Positions 46,580 through 58,409 of a DNA stretch of 64,000 nt are shown here, piece after piece; within the stretch, counting starts at the first letter, position 1, and every line of letters starts with the position of its first letter. The position numbers and the translations under genes were made by a program. A model generated the notes under the pieces. The model was not told where the DNA came from and made no database searches. It was given only the letters and a program-made list of their open reading frames with translations. Source of the DNA: Acanthochlamys bracteata (Eukaryota; Streptophyta; Magnoliopsida; Pandanales; Velloziaceae); NCBI GenBank assembly GCA_019914995.1, contig CM034143.1:2420501-2484500 (forward strand), written 5' to 3'.

Positions 46580-49030
46580 GAACTACAACAAAAACCATTA
46601 ATAGGGACAAAAACAACAAGTCGCTATTACACAAAACCAACTGCGACTACTATCTGTGACCAAAAAATATTACTCCCAAAATGGTCGCTAAAAACTAGTA
46701 CCTATAATAACAACGACCACTTGAAAGAACTGGTTGTTAATGATTCACACAATAATAATCGAACAAAAAAGTCACGATAAGCAACGACAACTAAGTCAAA
46801 TTGATCGTTTTTTCTTGATAATTAGCGACCAACACTCGTTGATTGCTAATGCATTACCAACAAACTTGGGAGTTGGTGTTAATGCTGTAGCGACCATTTC
46901 TTAGTTGGTTGCTAATACCTTTTTCATATTAAAAATTAGTTTTTTTAATTTTTTAAAAATTTGATATTAAAAATATGAATAATATAAAAAGATTGCATAT
47001 ATTAAAAATACAAACTAAACAGAATACACAGATAATTATAAATATTCACTGAACTAAAAAAAATTTAAATATATTATATTAATTAAATCTCTAAATATTT
47101 TATATTAGTTTATATAATATAATTTTGATAATGTTATCAATGCTGCCTTCATACCAAATATAATCATCATTGCACATTTTATGCAAGCGCCAATATCGAT
47201 CAGGTATCTGAAATAAAAAAAAGAAAAATATTACAAAAAATCACAATGTATAGCAAATTTATAATCATATACAATAAATATTAAAACGCAATCTCATATC
47301 TAGTTCACTCGTTCTACTTTCAATTGAAATTTCATTTGCTTCCTACAAATCACTCTCGCTAAAACGATACACATAGTTTCGTGATCTTTCGACCTTTTTT
47401 TCTGAATTTTTTATTGGTGAACGCATCTCCCATTATCTGCTCACGTTGTATACCTTTTCATAATTTCATAAATTATTTAACTACATCAATATATTCTTTA
47501 CTAACTCTATTTTAGTTCTCATTCAGCTCGTATCTATTCCTATATAGATTAGTTAGTAAATTAAATCATTTCTTATTATTTAAGAATTTAAATTCATTTA
47601 AATTTATTACAGTTAATTTGTTTACTTAATTAAAATTTAACCTATATATATTATGTTATTATTTAATATCTTATTTTTTCCTTAAGTACTATATTATCAT
47701 AATGTTTTAAAATTTGATTATAATTAATTATCATAATCCTTTAAATTATTTTTACCAAATAGTGAAGATTTTCAATCAATAATGCATAACAATACAACCA
47801 CAACAATCAATGACGCATAAAATTTCAACAAGAGACAAACATAAGCTAATTTCAATAGATTTTTTATAAAAATACCGACAGCTAAAGACGACGAGTAATA
47901 GTAAATGGTGGGAGTGACAGCGAACGACGGAGCAGCAGAGCACAACAGGCAGCTAGAGGATCCGACGTCGATCAGACAATAGTGGATACGACGATATGCA
48001 ACAAGCAGCTTGTACGGAGATTTCAGTCAGGTGAGCTGGTGGGGTGGGGTGTTGGTGGTATGTAGAGTTTTTAGGGTTAGAGTACGGGCAAATGGGTTAT
48101 GCTGCAATTCGAATCTTATCTACTATAAGAAAAATAGCCACCAATCTAGAGCGGGTCGCTATTACTTATAAACTAACAACGACCACAACAAAACACTGGT
48201 TGCTAACAAATGAGCATGGGGACCAACTTTAAGTTGGTCCCTATTACCTTTAAAAATAATAATTTAAATTAATGAATAAAATTTTATTTAATAAATTTTA
48301 AGTAATTTATTTTTCTTATATTCTGTTGACAAATTTTGAATCATTTGGATAATATTTAGTGCTCCATCATAATAAATAATTAATAAACGTATACGATTTG
48401 ATAATATATACATATGAAACAGAGTACTAAAATATATCTAAATATGATGAAATTTTTTATAAACGACAATATTGTAGTATAAAATATATCGAACGGTTTA
48501 TATACTTCTTTTAAAATATAAAATGACATACTTTGTATAAGTATTATAATGCAAGAGTATAAGTATTCCGTTTATTAACTAAGTTGGTCTATTATTGTTA
48601 GCTCATTTATCAATTTACACAGTATGAATCGAAGGAAAATCTAAATTGTTGCATATATTATATAGTATAATATTATTGTTTACACAAAAATTCGTTAAAT
48701 TGGACATAATTTAGTGCTATGATTTATACCTACAAATTATTGAATCACGTATGTCTATTAATCATTTGTTGCGATGAAGCATAATACATCATCCAAATAA
48801 TTTAAAGTTTTATCAATATACTATATAAAAAATATAAATCGTATCCTACTATTTTTATTTTATTAAATAGTTTTTCACTTATTAATTTTAAATTTGTAGT
48901 TTTTAAAGTAAAATGGACCAGCTCAATGCTGGTCCCTATTACCGACATAGGGACTAACTCTAACGAACGGTCGCTATTGCTGTAGACAATAGCAACAGCT
49001 CCTTGTAGGTCGTAATTACTTTAAAAAATA
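46580..49030. mobile_element. CACTA (En/Spm)-type non-autonomous element(s), degraded
   Basis: Dense, inverted subterminal repeats of the GTTGGTCGCTA / TAGCGACCAAC type fill 46600-46920, 48130-48250 and 48905-49010. A CACTA-like terminus occurs at about 46580 (ACTACAACAAAAACC) and another at 48119 (CTACTATAAGAAAAATAGCC). Two overlapping or adjacent elements are therefore likely. No transposase frame is visible in the 2.4 kb. The right-hand terminus was not found, so that end is approximate. Confidence 0.6.
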
Positions 49031-49943
49031 ACAATTTCAAATTTAAAATTCTAAAAGTTCCATGAGCTAATTGTCAAATGATTTGAAGTGCCACTCCATT
49101 CTCAAATGATTTGTATTTTCTTATTTGCAAAGCATATTACGTCCTTGTTTAATTATGCGTATTTCCATTTGATAAGTTGATCAATGGTCAGAGCGGAACA
49201 AAGAGAGAGAGAGACTTTGTGCTTTTTATGGTTCGTCTAAGCAGAAGCATTTTGTGCGTGTTCATCGTAACATTAAATATATTTTTAAAAAATAAATTTA
49301 AAATTTGAAAATAAATTTGATAAAAAATAAATATTTATATTTATTTAGTAAGTTTGAAAGTAAAAGTTTTAGTTTCAAATTTTAAATTTTAAAAATAAAG
49401 GTTTTGATTGAAAACTAAAATTTAGTTTTTCATATTTATTTTATTTAAAAATGAGTTAAGGTGAATTTTTATATGGTAAGTAAATATGCACTTAGGCTGC
49501 ATGATGAATATAGATCTCGTGGAACAAATACATTAACGAAAACTGTCTGGCTCCATTGCATAAATTCATGCGACGTTGGAACTACCAAAAATATCGCCGG
49601 CGCATGCATGCAGGAGGTGTGCAACATTTTAGGGCACTTAATTTTACGGCTAGTGCGGCAACGGCGAGAATAACTGATGGCATCATGATTCGGTGATTGA
49701 TCGATGCATAGAAGAAAACACCGTCCCTTTCAATTAAGCAGAGTAAAAATCAAGCAAGTGCTCAAGCCATGCCTTCGACAAATTGCCAATTATGTTTACA
49801 CTTTGGATTATTAAACAAGGACTACTTATATAGTTATGGAAGGAGAGAGCACGGCGTTCACTAGGGACTACTGATGATTAATTACTAACTACTTAGTTTA
49901 CTATATATATAGTTAAGCATATATTCAGACTTCAAAATTCGAA
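49031..49943. other. Intergenic spacer
   Basis: 49255-49490 resembles the family D repeat. The rest, including a 70-codon frame at 49461-49673 (+), has no recognisable gene feature. Confidence 0.4.
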
Positions 49944-50208
49944 CATCATGGTACGTTTAAAATTACTTACGAAATAAAATTTTTTAAATAAAAAATATTT
50001 TTATTTTTTTAAAATACAAAATATTTTTTATAAAAAATAATAAAAATATATAATAAAAAGATCTCATTATGTAAAAATTTTTTACATTATCTAAATTTTT
50101 AAATAAATTTTTTAAATACTTATAAAATATATATTAAAAAATATGAAATAAAAAAAATTAAAAAATAGTATTTGTTATGCAATACCAAAACGCACTCTCA
50201 GTAATTAG
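49944..50208 (+). repeat. MITE family A copy, first of a tandem pair
   Basis: From ATGGTACGTTTAAAATTACT to GCAATACCAAAACGCACTC, with all internal landmarks. Directly followed by a second copy in the same orientation. Confidence 0.75.
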
Positions 50209-50210
50209 GA

Positions 50211-50482
50211 CGTGTTTGGGATTACTTATGAAATAGAGCTTTTGTAAAATAGAAGGTATTTTTATCTTTTTTGAAAAACGAGCTATATTTTTTTTACTTC
50301 AAAAAAAATAATAAAAATATACAATAAAAAGATCTCATTTCGTAGAATTTTTTTACACTTTCTAAATTTTTAAATAAATTTTTTATATACTTATAAAATA
50401 TATATTGAAAAATATAAAATAAAAAAAAGTTAAAAAAAACTGATAAGCAGCTTTTTGAAACGGAGAACCAAACAGCGCCTTA
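50211..50482 (+). repeat. MITE family A copy, second of a tandem pair
   Basis: From GGACGTGTTTGGGATTACTT (then GAAATAGAGCTTTT) to AACCAAACAGCGCCTTA. Close to the 29590 copy in its first half; the right end is more diverged. Confidence 0.8.
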
Positions 50483-51364
50483 AACTGTTGTCAGGAAGGT
50501 GCCCTAGATAAGCTATGTGATTGAATACATGCGCTCCTACCAAGACTTCATTAATTGATACAGTGAGAGAGAGGCAAGAAATAATCCATGACCATGGGGA
50601 CAAGCAGATTTCATGAAAGAGAGGGACAGAGACATTTCAATCTTCTCCATTAATTGAGTCTCCCGCATTTCATGAAACAGGTTCACCCGCTTAGGCTTCA
50701 TTGCAGTGCGTGTGTACATATACTGGAAGAATTCATGCCTGCATGCTTGAGCTCCGGACCTTGCTCATTGTACTTTCATTTCTTCAGTGCAAATTCTGCA
50801 ATTTTCTAATTAAGCAAGCTATAAGCAGTCTGTATTTTCCCTTTATAATCTTAATGTAATTAACAAATGACATACGTATAGCTCTGTTACTTCTGTCTTG
50901 TTAGCTAGCTATGACGTTTGAGATATTTAAAGTAAAGAGTTTTTCTAGAAATGAATTAATTCTGTCTTATATATACTATTTTGAGACTTTTCGAGCGCAG
51001 CATGACTTTTCGATCGAGTTATTTGTGTGATATGATTCAAATTGAAGGGGCCATATATATCTACCATGCAGCCACAGTTCTCCATGGGCAATGTTGATAC
51101 TCTCCTGCAGACCCATGCATGCACGCGTGCATGGCACACGTTTGAGTGTCCGTGAGAATCTAGTTTAAACTACTAATTAATTTTTCCATTCACCATATCA
51201 TTCCAGGTTACGAAATTGTCTATACACTATAGTCGAATATATGCACATGAAGATATATATGTACGACACACTCCTCTATCACTAGCTCCTATAAACATCA
51301 AATGGTTCTTAAATTCAAAATCAAATTTGAAAGTTTAGTAAACACATCCTATATGTCGAACATT
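50483..51364. other. Intergenic spacer, no gene seen
   Basis: Less AT-rich at 50490-50800 and 51050-51150, where ATGCATG/CATGCA words cluster (RY-like motifs near 50730-50750 and 51110-51135), but no gene structure is recognisable. Short frames have unrecognised translations. Confidence 0.35.
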
Positions 51365-51630
51365 CACTAGTACAAAAATAATACAGTCGGCAAATCTATC
51401 AATACCGACCGAAACAAATTTAGTCGATATTTTTTTTGTATTTACCGACTGACTAAACTATCGGTCGGTAAATCAGTTTATTTATCGACTGAAATATAAT
51501 TTAATCGATAATTCATATTAATTACCGATTGAAAATATTTTTTGTCGGTAAATTTATCGACTGAATTTACTTTCAGTCGATAATTTTACCGACTAAAACT
51601 CCTTGTATATTCTTTTATTCTTGTATCACA
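51365..51630. repeat. Miniature CACTA-type element (about 265 bp)
   Basis: Starts CACTAGTACAAAAATAATAC and ends with TATTCTTGTATCACA, an imperfect inverted match. A candidate ATT target duplication flanks it (51362-51364 and 51631-51633). The inside is packed with the inverted words ACCGACTGA and TCGGTCGGTAAA, the subterminal repeats of a different CACTA family from the one at 46.6-49.0 kb. Confidence 0.7.
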
Positions 51631-52670
51631 ATTGCAAATTATATTAGTCATATTCTTCATGACCTTGTTAATTAATTTGTTAATTCCTCGTCAGAGCTAG
51701 TAGCTTCATCAACACCTGTGCTGAGAAATAGGGGACACATGAAGGTGGTGCCAATTATATATATATATGATATATATCTTAAAGTTGCAAAACTAAAATA
51801 ATATGACAATGCTTTTTTATTGATGAACTCAAACTCAAAGTCCTCTTATTCTACTTTTGTCTTGTTTTACAAATAAAATTCATTAGGATTTTAAAATTAT
51901 TTTTTATTCATTAGTTTAATTTGTTTAGCCTTTGAATAATGTTGCTAATTGTTTGACTGCACGTGAGTTTAACATCTTTCTTTTCTTAGCAGGGAAGAGA
52001 TGAAATGAGATGCTGAGTCAATGTTAGGAATATGAAAGAAAAGCTGAGATTTCTAAAATCTTTTGTTTATTGCACTTGCATACTTTTTAGGGTACGTTTG
52101 ATAACACTTATCAAATATTTTATAATTAAAAAGTATATTATTTTTTAAAATTTAAGATTTATATATACAATTTTAAATTTAAATTAAGAAGTTAAATTTT
52201 ATTTTTAAAAAAATCTAAAACTTTTCTTTTTATTCTAAAATTACGGAGGGGAGCTGCGGTTGTGTCAGACGTGTTTTACTGAAGTTTTCTTTTTTCGGAG
52301 AAGGTAAGGTGCATTAAAGAGTCGACATGTTTAAAATGAAAGCCCATTAGAAACATTTCAAAAAAATAACTTTCACTTAGCTGATGCTAGGAGTGCTATT
52401 TATATATGGCCGTTTTGACCATGACACACATCAATATAAACATAATTGTTAGGAAAAATTATTAACTTTATAAAATAGTAATATTTTCAACTATAAGAAC
52501 TAATTTTTACTGACACGCTTAACTTAGACTCAAATCGGGGGCTAAAATAAGTAGTTTTCAATTAGTTTCAGTTGGGGACAATAAGAATGGGGTAGAAAGC
52601 CCCCAGTCTTGTACTAGGCCTGTACTTGGCCCATTTGCACCTGCACTAATAATCTCAATTTTTGTTATTT
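51631..52670. other. Intergenic spacer, no gene seen
   Basis: 52085-52240 looks like a diverged MITE fragment (GGGTACGTTTGATAACACTT start). The rest has no recognisable feature. Confidence 0.4.
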
Positions 52671-53446
52671 TTTTAGGGTTGATAATATATAATCCGATAA
52701 AAAAATTCAACTCAAACTAACTCATTTAATTCAGATTAGGATTAAAATTTTTAATTTATATAAATATATGGGTTAGATTAAAGTTGAACGAATTTGATTC
52801 GACTATTAAAGGGGCGATCCGAGTCGATCCGAAATTAATCCATCAATTCGAATTACCACCACTGAAGAAACAATTCTTTTCTAATTTTTTCGTATAATAA
52901 AATTTTGACAATAAAAAAATAATAGTAATTTATAAATTATTAAATTATATTATATTTATAACGTTTATTCTTATGTTTTAATAAAATAGTGCAATATGAC
53001 AATTATCGAAAGTATTATTATATATATATATATTTTTAATAACGAATTTAAATTTTATAAAAAGATTTTCTTCAAAAGTATTATTACGTATTTATAATCA
53101 TAAAATTTCAGTTATCATCACATATTTTTAAAAATAAATAAAAATATTTTTAGGACCGATAAGGAATGCATATTTTGATTGGCACTCACCATATCTTTTC
53201 ATAAAAAATATCGTGCATATTTATTTCAACTGATTTTATAATTTCATTCAAACTTAAAAGTGTAGAATTAAAAATTATAATTATTAAATAAGTTGATCCG
53301 AATTTGATTTGATTATTAAATAAATTGAATTAATATTGACAAATTTGACCGATATAAATTTATATATTCAGTTAAAATTAAATAAATTTAATTATTATTA
53401 AATAGAGCGATTCGAAACTGATCACAAATTTAAATTGCCACCCCTA
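52671..53446. repeat. Composite TIR-type repeat (TTTTAGGG ... CCCCTAAAA)
   Basis: The left end reads TTTTAGGGTTGATAAT and the right end ATTGCCACCCCTAAAA, an imperfect inverted pair. An internal end-like word, ATTACCACCACTGAA, near 52848-52862, suggests one copy inserted next to or into another. Both ends carry GATCCGA/TTCGA-rich subterminal words around an AT-rich core. Non-coding. Confidence 0.5.
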
Positions 53447-53950
53447 AAAATTTTTTTTCCGAGTGTTAAGCTGTTTCAATCATTGCAGGTCATGAGACGA
53501 CCATAAATTATCTATTATGCCACGGGACCACGGTAGACATTTGCATTTTAGTGTAAGTCCATTAATACGAATGAGCTTGGGTTACAGCTTACCCAATTAT
53601 GTCAAAATCAAGCGTAAATATGTAATGATTTCTGTCATTGTCGTTCGCAAACCAAGAAATCTCCAATGCGCTATACCAAGCTTAACTATATATGAAGCAA
53701 AATTAGTTAACCCCTCAACTGTTCGTGTTTATCCATTTTATTTTGAGCTAAATTTAAACAATTCCCGGCAATGATGAAGGCCAGCTATCAACAAAGGCCT
53801 TACTCCTTACTAGAAAGCTGTGAGCTAGGGAACTAAATGAATGCAGTCGATCGTTGGCATGGTCTGCAAGCATGTCCTAATGGATCATGCTTCGGCCACC
53901 ATATTGGTAAACTACATTGAATGGTAAAACCCAAATCCTTTTTTCGTTTA
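53447..53950. other. Intergenic spacer, no gene seen
   Basis: An 85-codon frame at 53517-53774 (+) has no family features and no Kozak-like context; I regard it as chance. Confidence 0.35.
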
Positions 53951-54090
53951 AGGCACCGTTTGACGATACTTTTCAACAAGTTTTTTCAAATACAAAAAAT
54001 TACATCGTAAAATTTTTTTATTATTTATTTTTATAAATTAATTTTTAAAAAATTAACAACTATTTCACAAATTTATTTTAAAAAATTAAG
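53951..54090. repeat. Partial MITE-like repeat
   Basis: Starts AGGCACCGTTTGACGATACT, includes CATCGTAAAATTTTTTTATT and ends near ATTTTAAAAAATTAAGGCAC. A related stretch with the same internal words lies at 55086-55275. Confidence 0.5.
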
Positions 54091-54141
54091 GCACCCCCAC
54101 TGCACAGGTGATGAGTTCTTCCATAGTTAAGCATTTTGTAA

Positions 54142-55109
54142 TTTGTGAAGTAGTTGTTGATTTAGTTATGATATGATGCTGAGACTAGGAAGTGGCGTGA
54201 TGTTTGTTGCTGATGTTGTCTGTTTTTTTCTCATGGTTTCAGATTTACATGTAGATAGGAGAGAAATATGGAGTTGAGTACTCAGAAAATGAGATATTGG
54301 ATCGATATCGTTGGGCTTACGGGCAGTCATGGGGAAAATCACGCCTTAGGTTCTTTCCCATTCTTCATTCTCTTTATTTGATGCGCTATTGTTAATATTC
54401 TTATTATGTTTTGGTTAAAGTTTCGTATGTTGATTTCTGTAAGAAATAGTGTTGAATTTCTGGATTGGTATGTTGTGCAACAAATCATTAGGAGCTTGAA
54501 ATAGCTAATCTTGTTATTGTATGGGGAATCAGCAAATGCTTGTAAGCATTTTGGATAGCTAATCTCGTAACAAATTTGTTGAAGAGAAAATGGTTTTAGA
54601 TAGCCATGACATGCTGTGCTAGATTGGATTCCTCTCATGACAAGAATATGCATGTTGAAGACAATTAACTATTCGCCTTAGGCATGTAATTCCGGACTAA
54701 ATGACAATGCCTTCATGTACTAAATGACACGGTTTCTTACAGGCTGCCGTGTTTTATTGCGGACTGTATTCGTGTGGGTTTTTTTTTTTTTTGTGGTCGC
54801 ATGATTGATTGTATTTCTTAGCCAAGCTGACTTCTCATAGGTTCTTAATTCATGTCTTTATATGCTGATTGAGGCACCTGTATGAGTGATTGTTTGCAGA
54901 CCATAAACATACCACACGGTTGTAGGGCTCTTTGTTATGATTTGTGAGATAAGCTTTAAAATTTGCATCATGAATTGTGGCATTTAGGTATGCGTAGAGC
55001 ATCAAGTATAATGATTAAGTACTTTACTACTTCTCTTCAGGTTGTGGACAGCAATCCTCTCCTCCAGGCAATTTTTTAAAATTGCCTAAATCAACAACTA
55101 CTTCACAAA
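54142..55109. repeat. Segment bounded by an exact 24-bp inverted repeat
   Basis: 54142-54165 (TTTGTGAAGTAGTTGTTGAT + TTAG) and 55086-55109 are perfect reverse complements. A third, imperfect copy in the second orientation lies at 54045-54066. The enclosed 920 bp hold a host-gene exon fragment (54243-54349) with intron-like flanks. This looks like gene sequence caught between transposon ends, but the element family is not identified. Confidence 0.55.
54243..54349 (+). pseudogene. Exon fragment of a HAD-like hydrolase (HDHD3-like) gene
   Basis: After an acceptor-like TTTCAG, the frame reads IGEKYGVEYSENEILDRYRW, AYGQSWGKSRLR, then a donor-like AG/GT. I recall this as the conserved cap-domain segment of plant haloacid-dehalogenase-like proteins (EKYGV..SE.EIL.RYR.AY.QPWG.SRLRY). 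One in-frame stop lies near the exon start (TAG, 54252-54254). No neighbouring exon (for example one encoding VNDGRPFW) is visible within several kb on either side, so it is an isolated, dead fragment. Confidence 0.6.
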
Positions 55110-55275
55110 GTTTTCAATAACATTTTACAAATTAATTTTTTAAAGTACAAAAATCTATATCGTAAAATTTTATTGTTATTTATTTTTATTATTTTTTAGT
55201 TAAAAAATATAGCTTATAGTTTAAAATAATTTTTAATTTCAGAAAAATTCTGTTTTATAAGTATTACTGAACATC
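55086..55275. repeat. MITE-like repeat
   Basis: Contains ATCGTAAAATTTTATTGTTA, AAAAAATATAGCTTATAG and ends ATTCTGTTTTATAAGTATTA, the reverse form of the family A terminal words. Diverged. Confidence 0.5.
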
Positions 55276-55626
55276 CTATATTTAAAAGAAGAAGAAAGTA
55301 TCTGAACAACGTGCTCAAGTGGAGCAGAGGGAGGAAAGAGTTTGAACTTTGAAGTTGACAGTAATGGAAGAGAACAACGCTCATATACGCCATCCGATCC
55401 CATTTTTAAGGCGCCAACTTATACCTGCAGCGTTGGTCGCAATAAAATAAAAAAACAACTACGTAGATATAACAGCTAAAGTAGCAGCTTCTCTATTTCT
55501 GGAAAAAGGAAAAATTAACAATTTATTTGATATCATATACATGAATGAAAACCAACTGAAACTGAAGCCAACCAAAACCTGCTTTCTTTCATTAGGTTCC
55601 CAGTCCAGGCTGTCCTGCACCTGTTG

Positions 55627-55684
55627 CTATACAGATGGATCTTCATATAGCTTCACTTCGCCGCAGGCTAATAATGACTGATGT
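55627..55684 (-). pseudogene. Possible orphan terminal exon, unrecognised
   Basis: Minus strand: an acceptor-like CATGCAG is followed by a phase-1 exon reading HQSLLACGEVKLYEDPSV and a stop at 55627-55629. The peptide looks protein-like, but I do not recognise it. No preceding exon is visible; upstream DNA is occupied by the gypsy fossil at 55792. It may be chance. Confidence 0.2.
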
Positions 55685-55687
55685 CTG

Positions 55688-55752
55688 CATGGCATGCCAA
55701 GGCACTACCTAACGGCCATCAGATTGTTACCATGGCATACCAAGGCACTACC
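55688..55752. repeat. Short direct duplication
   Basis: 55688-55709 and 55731-55752 share CATGGCAT(G/A)CCAAGGCACTACC with one mismatch, 21 bp apart. Confidence 0.8.
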
Positions 55753-55791
55753 CAAGGCATTACATAGATCAGATCCTTCTGTGTTACGGTA

Positions 55792-56336
55792 TAGTTATTT
55801 TAGTTTTTCTCTCCATTCTTATTATTTTGATAAAATATTTTTATCTAAATAAAGTACCTTATATATAAAGTATGCATAGAGCATAGTAGAATATTCTAAA
55901 CATTTACAATATTTTGGCGTAAGTTTAGAATAGCTTAGAAAATACTTTAAAAAGATTAAATATTTTAGGAGCTAGAAATTTTTGTATGAAAATTTTTTGA
56001 ATCAAATCTCTCCACTGTCCGATCATAGTAATCTCCACTCTCTATTGAGGAGATGGAATGAGTATAAGTAGGAGCGTAGGACTCTCATTTAGAACCATCA
56101 AGAAAATCAAACAAAAGTTGTAAATCAAGCAAAAGAATTTTAAGTAAGCTTGTGTTCTAATAAATAGTTCTTTCCAAGCTCTCTTCAAGTATGCTTCTTA
56201 CTTTCTTTCTTGTCTTAAGCTTATACAAGCTTTCTTAGCTATTTCTAATAGCTCATTTAGGATAAAAGACGGACTTAGCCATAAGAAGTTATGAGTAAGT
56301 GCTGTACGAGCCAAAATAAAAATTTTAGGCCCGTGA
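55792..56336 (+). repeat. 5' LTR of the gypsy fossil
   Basis: Starts TGTTACGGTATAG and ends near AGGCCCGTGA. Confidence 0.7.
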
Positions 56337-58179
56337 TAAGCGGTATAAAAAGACAAAAATATACTAAACGAAAATGGCAAGTGAAAACGATGTTACTATC
56401 CATGAGAAAAAGAGAGTGAAAGAAAGGCTTCTGAGAGCAATTGCCAACGCAAAGAGAAGTCTAAGGATGTAATGGCAAATGTGAACGCAAGACTTGTTAT
56501 AATAGAGCTTGCTATGGCCAATAGGGTGGACCAATTCAATGAATTAATCCAAATCATCGAAAAAGACGAAAAGAGTTTCATGGTGAGATGCAAGACGCCT
56601 TGAACGTGGTGGCCGAATTATGCTCTCACTAAGATAAGGCCTTTAAATACTCTCTCTTTGATGATATGGATGTTCTGATGAGGAAACTTGCGAACCTTAG
56701 GAAAGAGGTCGCAAGGTTGACTAACGAGTTGAAGAATGTGCGAGAGAACTGGACACTTTGCTTAATGACGGTTACACAACGGGGAGTTTTACCATACCCT
56801 CAACTTTAACTCCTTTGAATATGAATGTTTCAAAACTCAAGGCGTATAATGGGGCGCAGAATTCGAAAAAGATTGATAATTTTCTGTGGAGATTGGAGCA
56901 ACTTTTTAAAAGTATTGGTGTCACGCAGGATGTAGGTAAGATCGACCATGTCACTGTTTATCTTAAGGATACTGTAATCGTATGGTAAAGGATGAGGCAT
57001 GTGGAGATCGATAGGAGGACCTGCACCATTGCTACATAGAAAGAGTTCAAGAGATATTCAAATGGTAATTCTATCCGGTGAATGTCGAGAACGAGGCAAA
57101 AATAAAATTTCGGCACTTGACACAGAGGCAGCATAAAAGACTATATGAAGAAATTTCCGGAGTTGATATTGGAGATCCCTGATTTTTCAGAAAGAGAGAC
57201 CCTTCTTTATTTTCATGGACGGATTGCAAATACGAGCAAGATTTGAGATCCAGTGTAGATAATCTCACGATCTCAACTCTGTCCTTATTATAACTGATTC
57301 CTTTATAAAATCCAACAGCCCAAAAAAAAAGTCTCATAGGGAGTACGAGGATAACGATGGGGGAGATGACTACCAATTTAATGAGGTATCACACGACTTG
57401 GTAAAAGCAAAGAGAGGCTCCAATAAAGGCCAAAGAAGCAATGGTAATATTCAATAAAATAGTAAGCCACCATTAAAATATTTTTTTTGTGATAGATCGC
57501 ATATGACGAGAGAGTGGAGCAAGCTTTCAACCTTAATGAAAACAATGGATGAGTCATAAGAACAACCTAAAGTAGAAAGAATGGGTTCTTTACAACTCCT
57601 CAATTTTGTCAAAGCTACGAAGATGTGCAGCGACATGAACTGAAGGATCGACCTTATGTAATGACCAAGATTAATGAAAAAAAACTAACACCTTAGTGGA
57701 CACAGGGGCTACCCACAACTTTTCTGAGGAGAAGAAAGCTAAAAGACTTAGTATCAGATAAAAAATGCAACGAGAATGACTTAAAGCAGTCAACTCCGAA
57801 CCAAATCAATTTTACAAAGTGCTCGTGGAGTGAAAGCACGCATATATGAGTGGTCCAATCTTGTGAACTTTTTCATTGTAAATTTCGATAGTCTTTGAGA
57901 TGAAATTCATGCATCGTGTGAAGCCGTGCTTATCCCCTTTACTAGTTCCATATAGATCATGAATGAAGAGAATATGTGAATGATATATTTGTTGCATGAA
58001 GCAAATATCAAAGTCAGAACTATTTCTACCATGCAAGTATGGAAAAAGCCTACCCATCAGGACAAGCTACCAAAGAAGATCCGTGAATTAAGCTGAAGAA
58101 GTCGCCACATGAAAAAAAGGGGCTATGCACAAGCTCCACACATCCGTGGTAAGGGCATCGCGAAATAGATGAGAGAGAA

Positions 58180-58409
58180 TATCACGATATGACTATTTTA
58201 GTTTTTCTCTCCATCTTCATTACTTTAATAAATACTTTTTATCTAGATAAGTTACCTTGTATGTAAGATAGGTCTAAAGTATGGTTAAATATTCTAAAAT
58301 AATCTAAACACTTAAGATATTTTGGCATAAATTTAGAATAGTTTAGAGAATCCTCTAAATAGTAATGACTAAATGCTGCATAATTCAAAATAAAACTTTA
58401 GGCCCGTCA
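58180..58409 (+). repeat. 3' LTR of the gypsy fossil
   Basis: Starts near TATCACGATATGAC and ends near AGGCCCGTCA; diverged from the 5' copy. Confidence 0.65.

Larger units (their letters stand above)
55792..58409 (+). mobile_element. Ty3/gypsy LTR retrotransposon fossil, lacking most of pol
   Basis: Matching terminal repeats at about 55792-56336 and 58180-58409 share TATTTTAGTTTTTCTCTCCA, TTTTGGCATAAATTTAGAAT-like and TTTAGGCCCGT words. Between them a gag region is recognisable (FNGAQ-like AYNGAQNSKKIDNFLWRLEQ near 56850-56905; DYMKKFPELILEIPDFSE-like near 57135-57190). A retroviral-type protease remnant (DTGATHNF) lies near 57700. Reverse transcriptase, RNase H and integrase are not seen. 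It is broken with about ten or more breaks, and the two terminal repeats differ clearly, so it is old. Confidence 0.8.

Noticed and set aside
55688-55752. Direct duplication as a target-site or attachment site
   Set aside because: Copies are 21 bp apart and do not flank an element.
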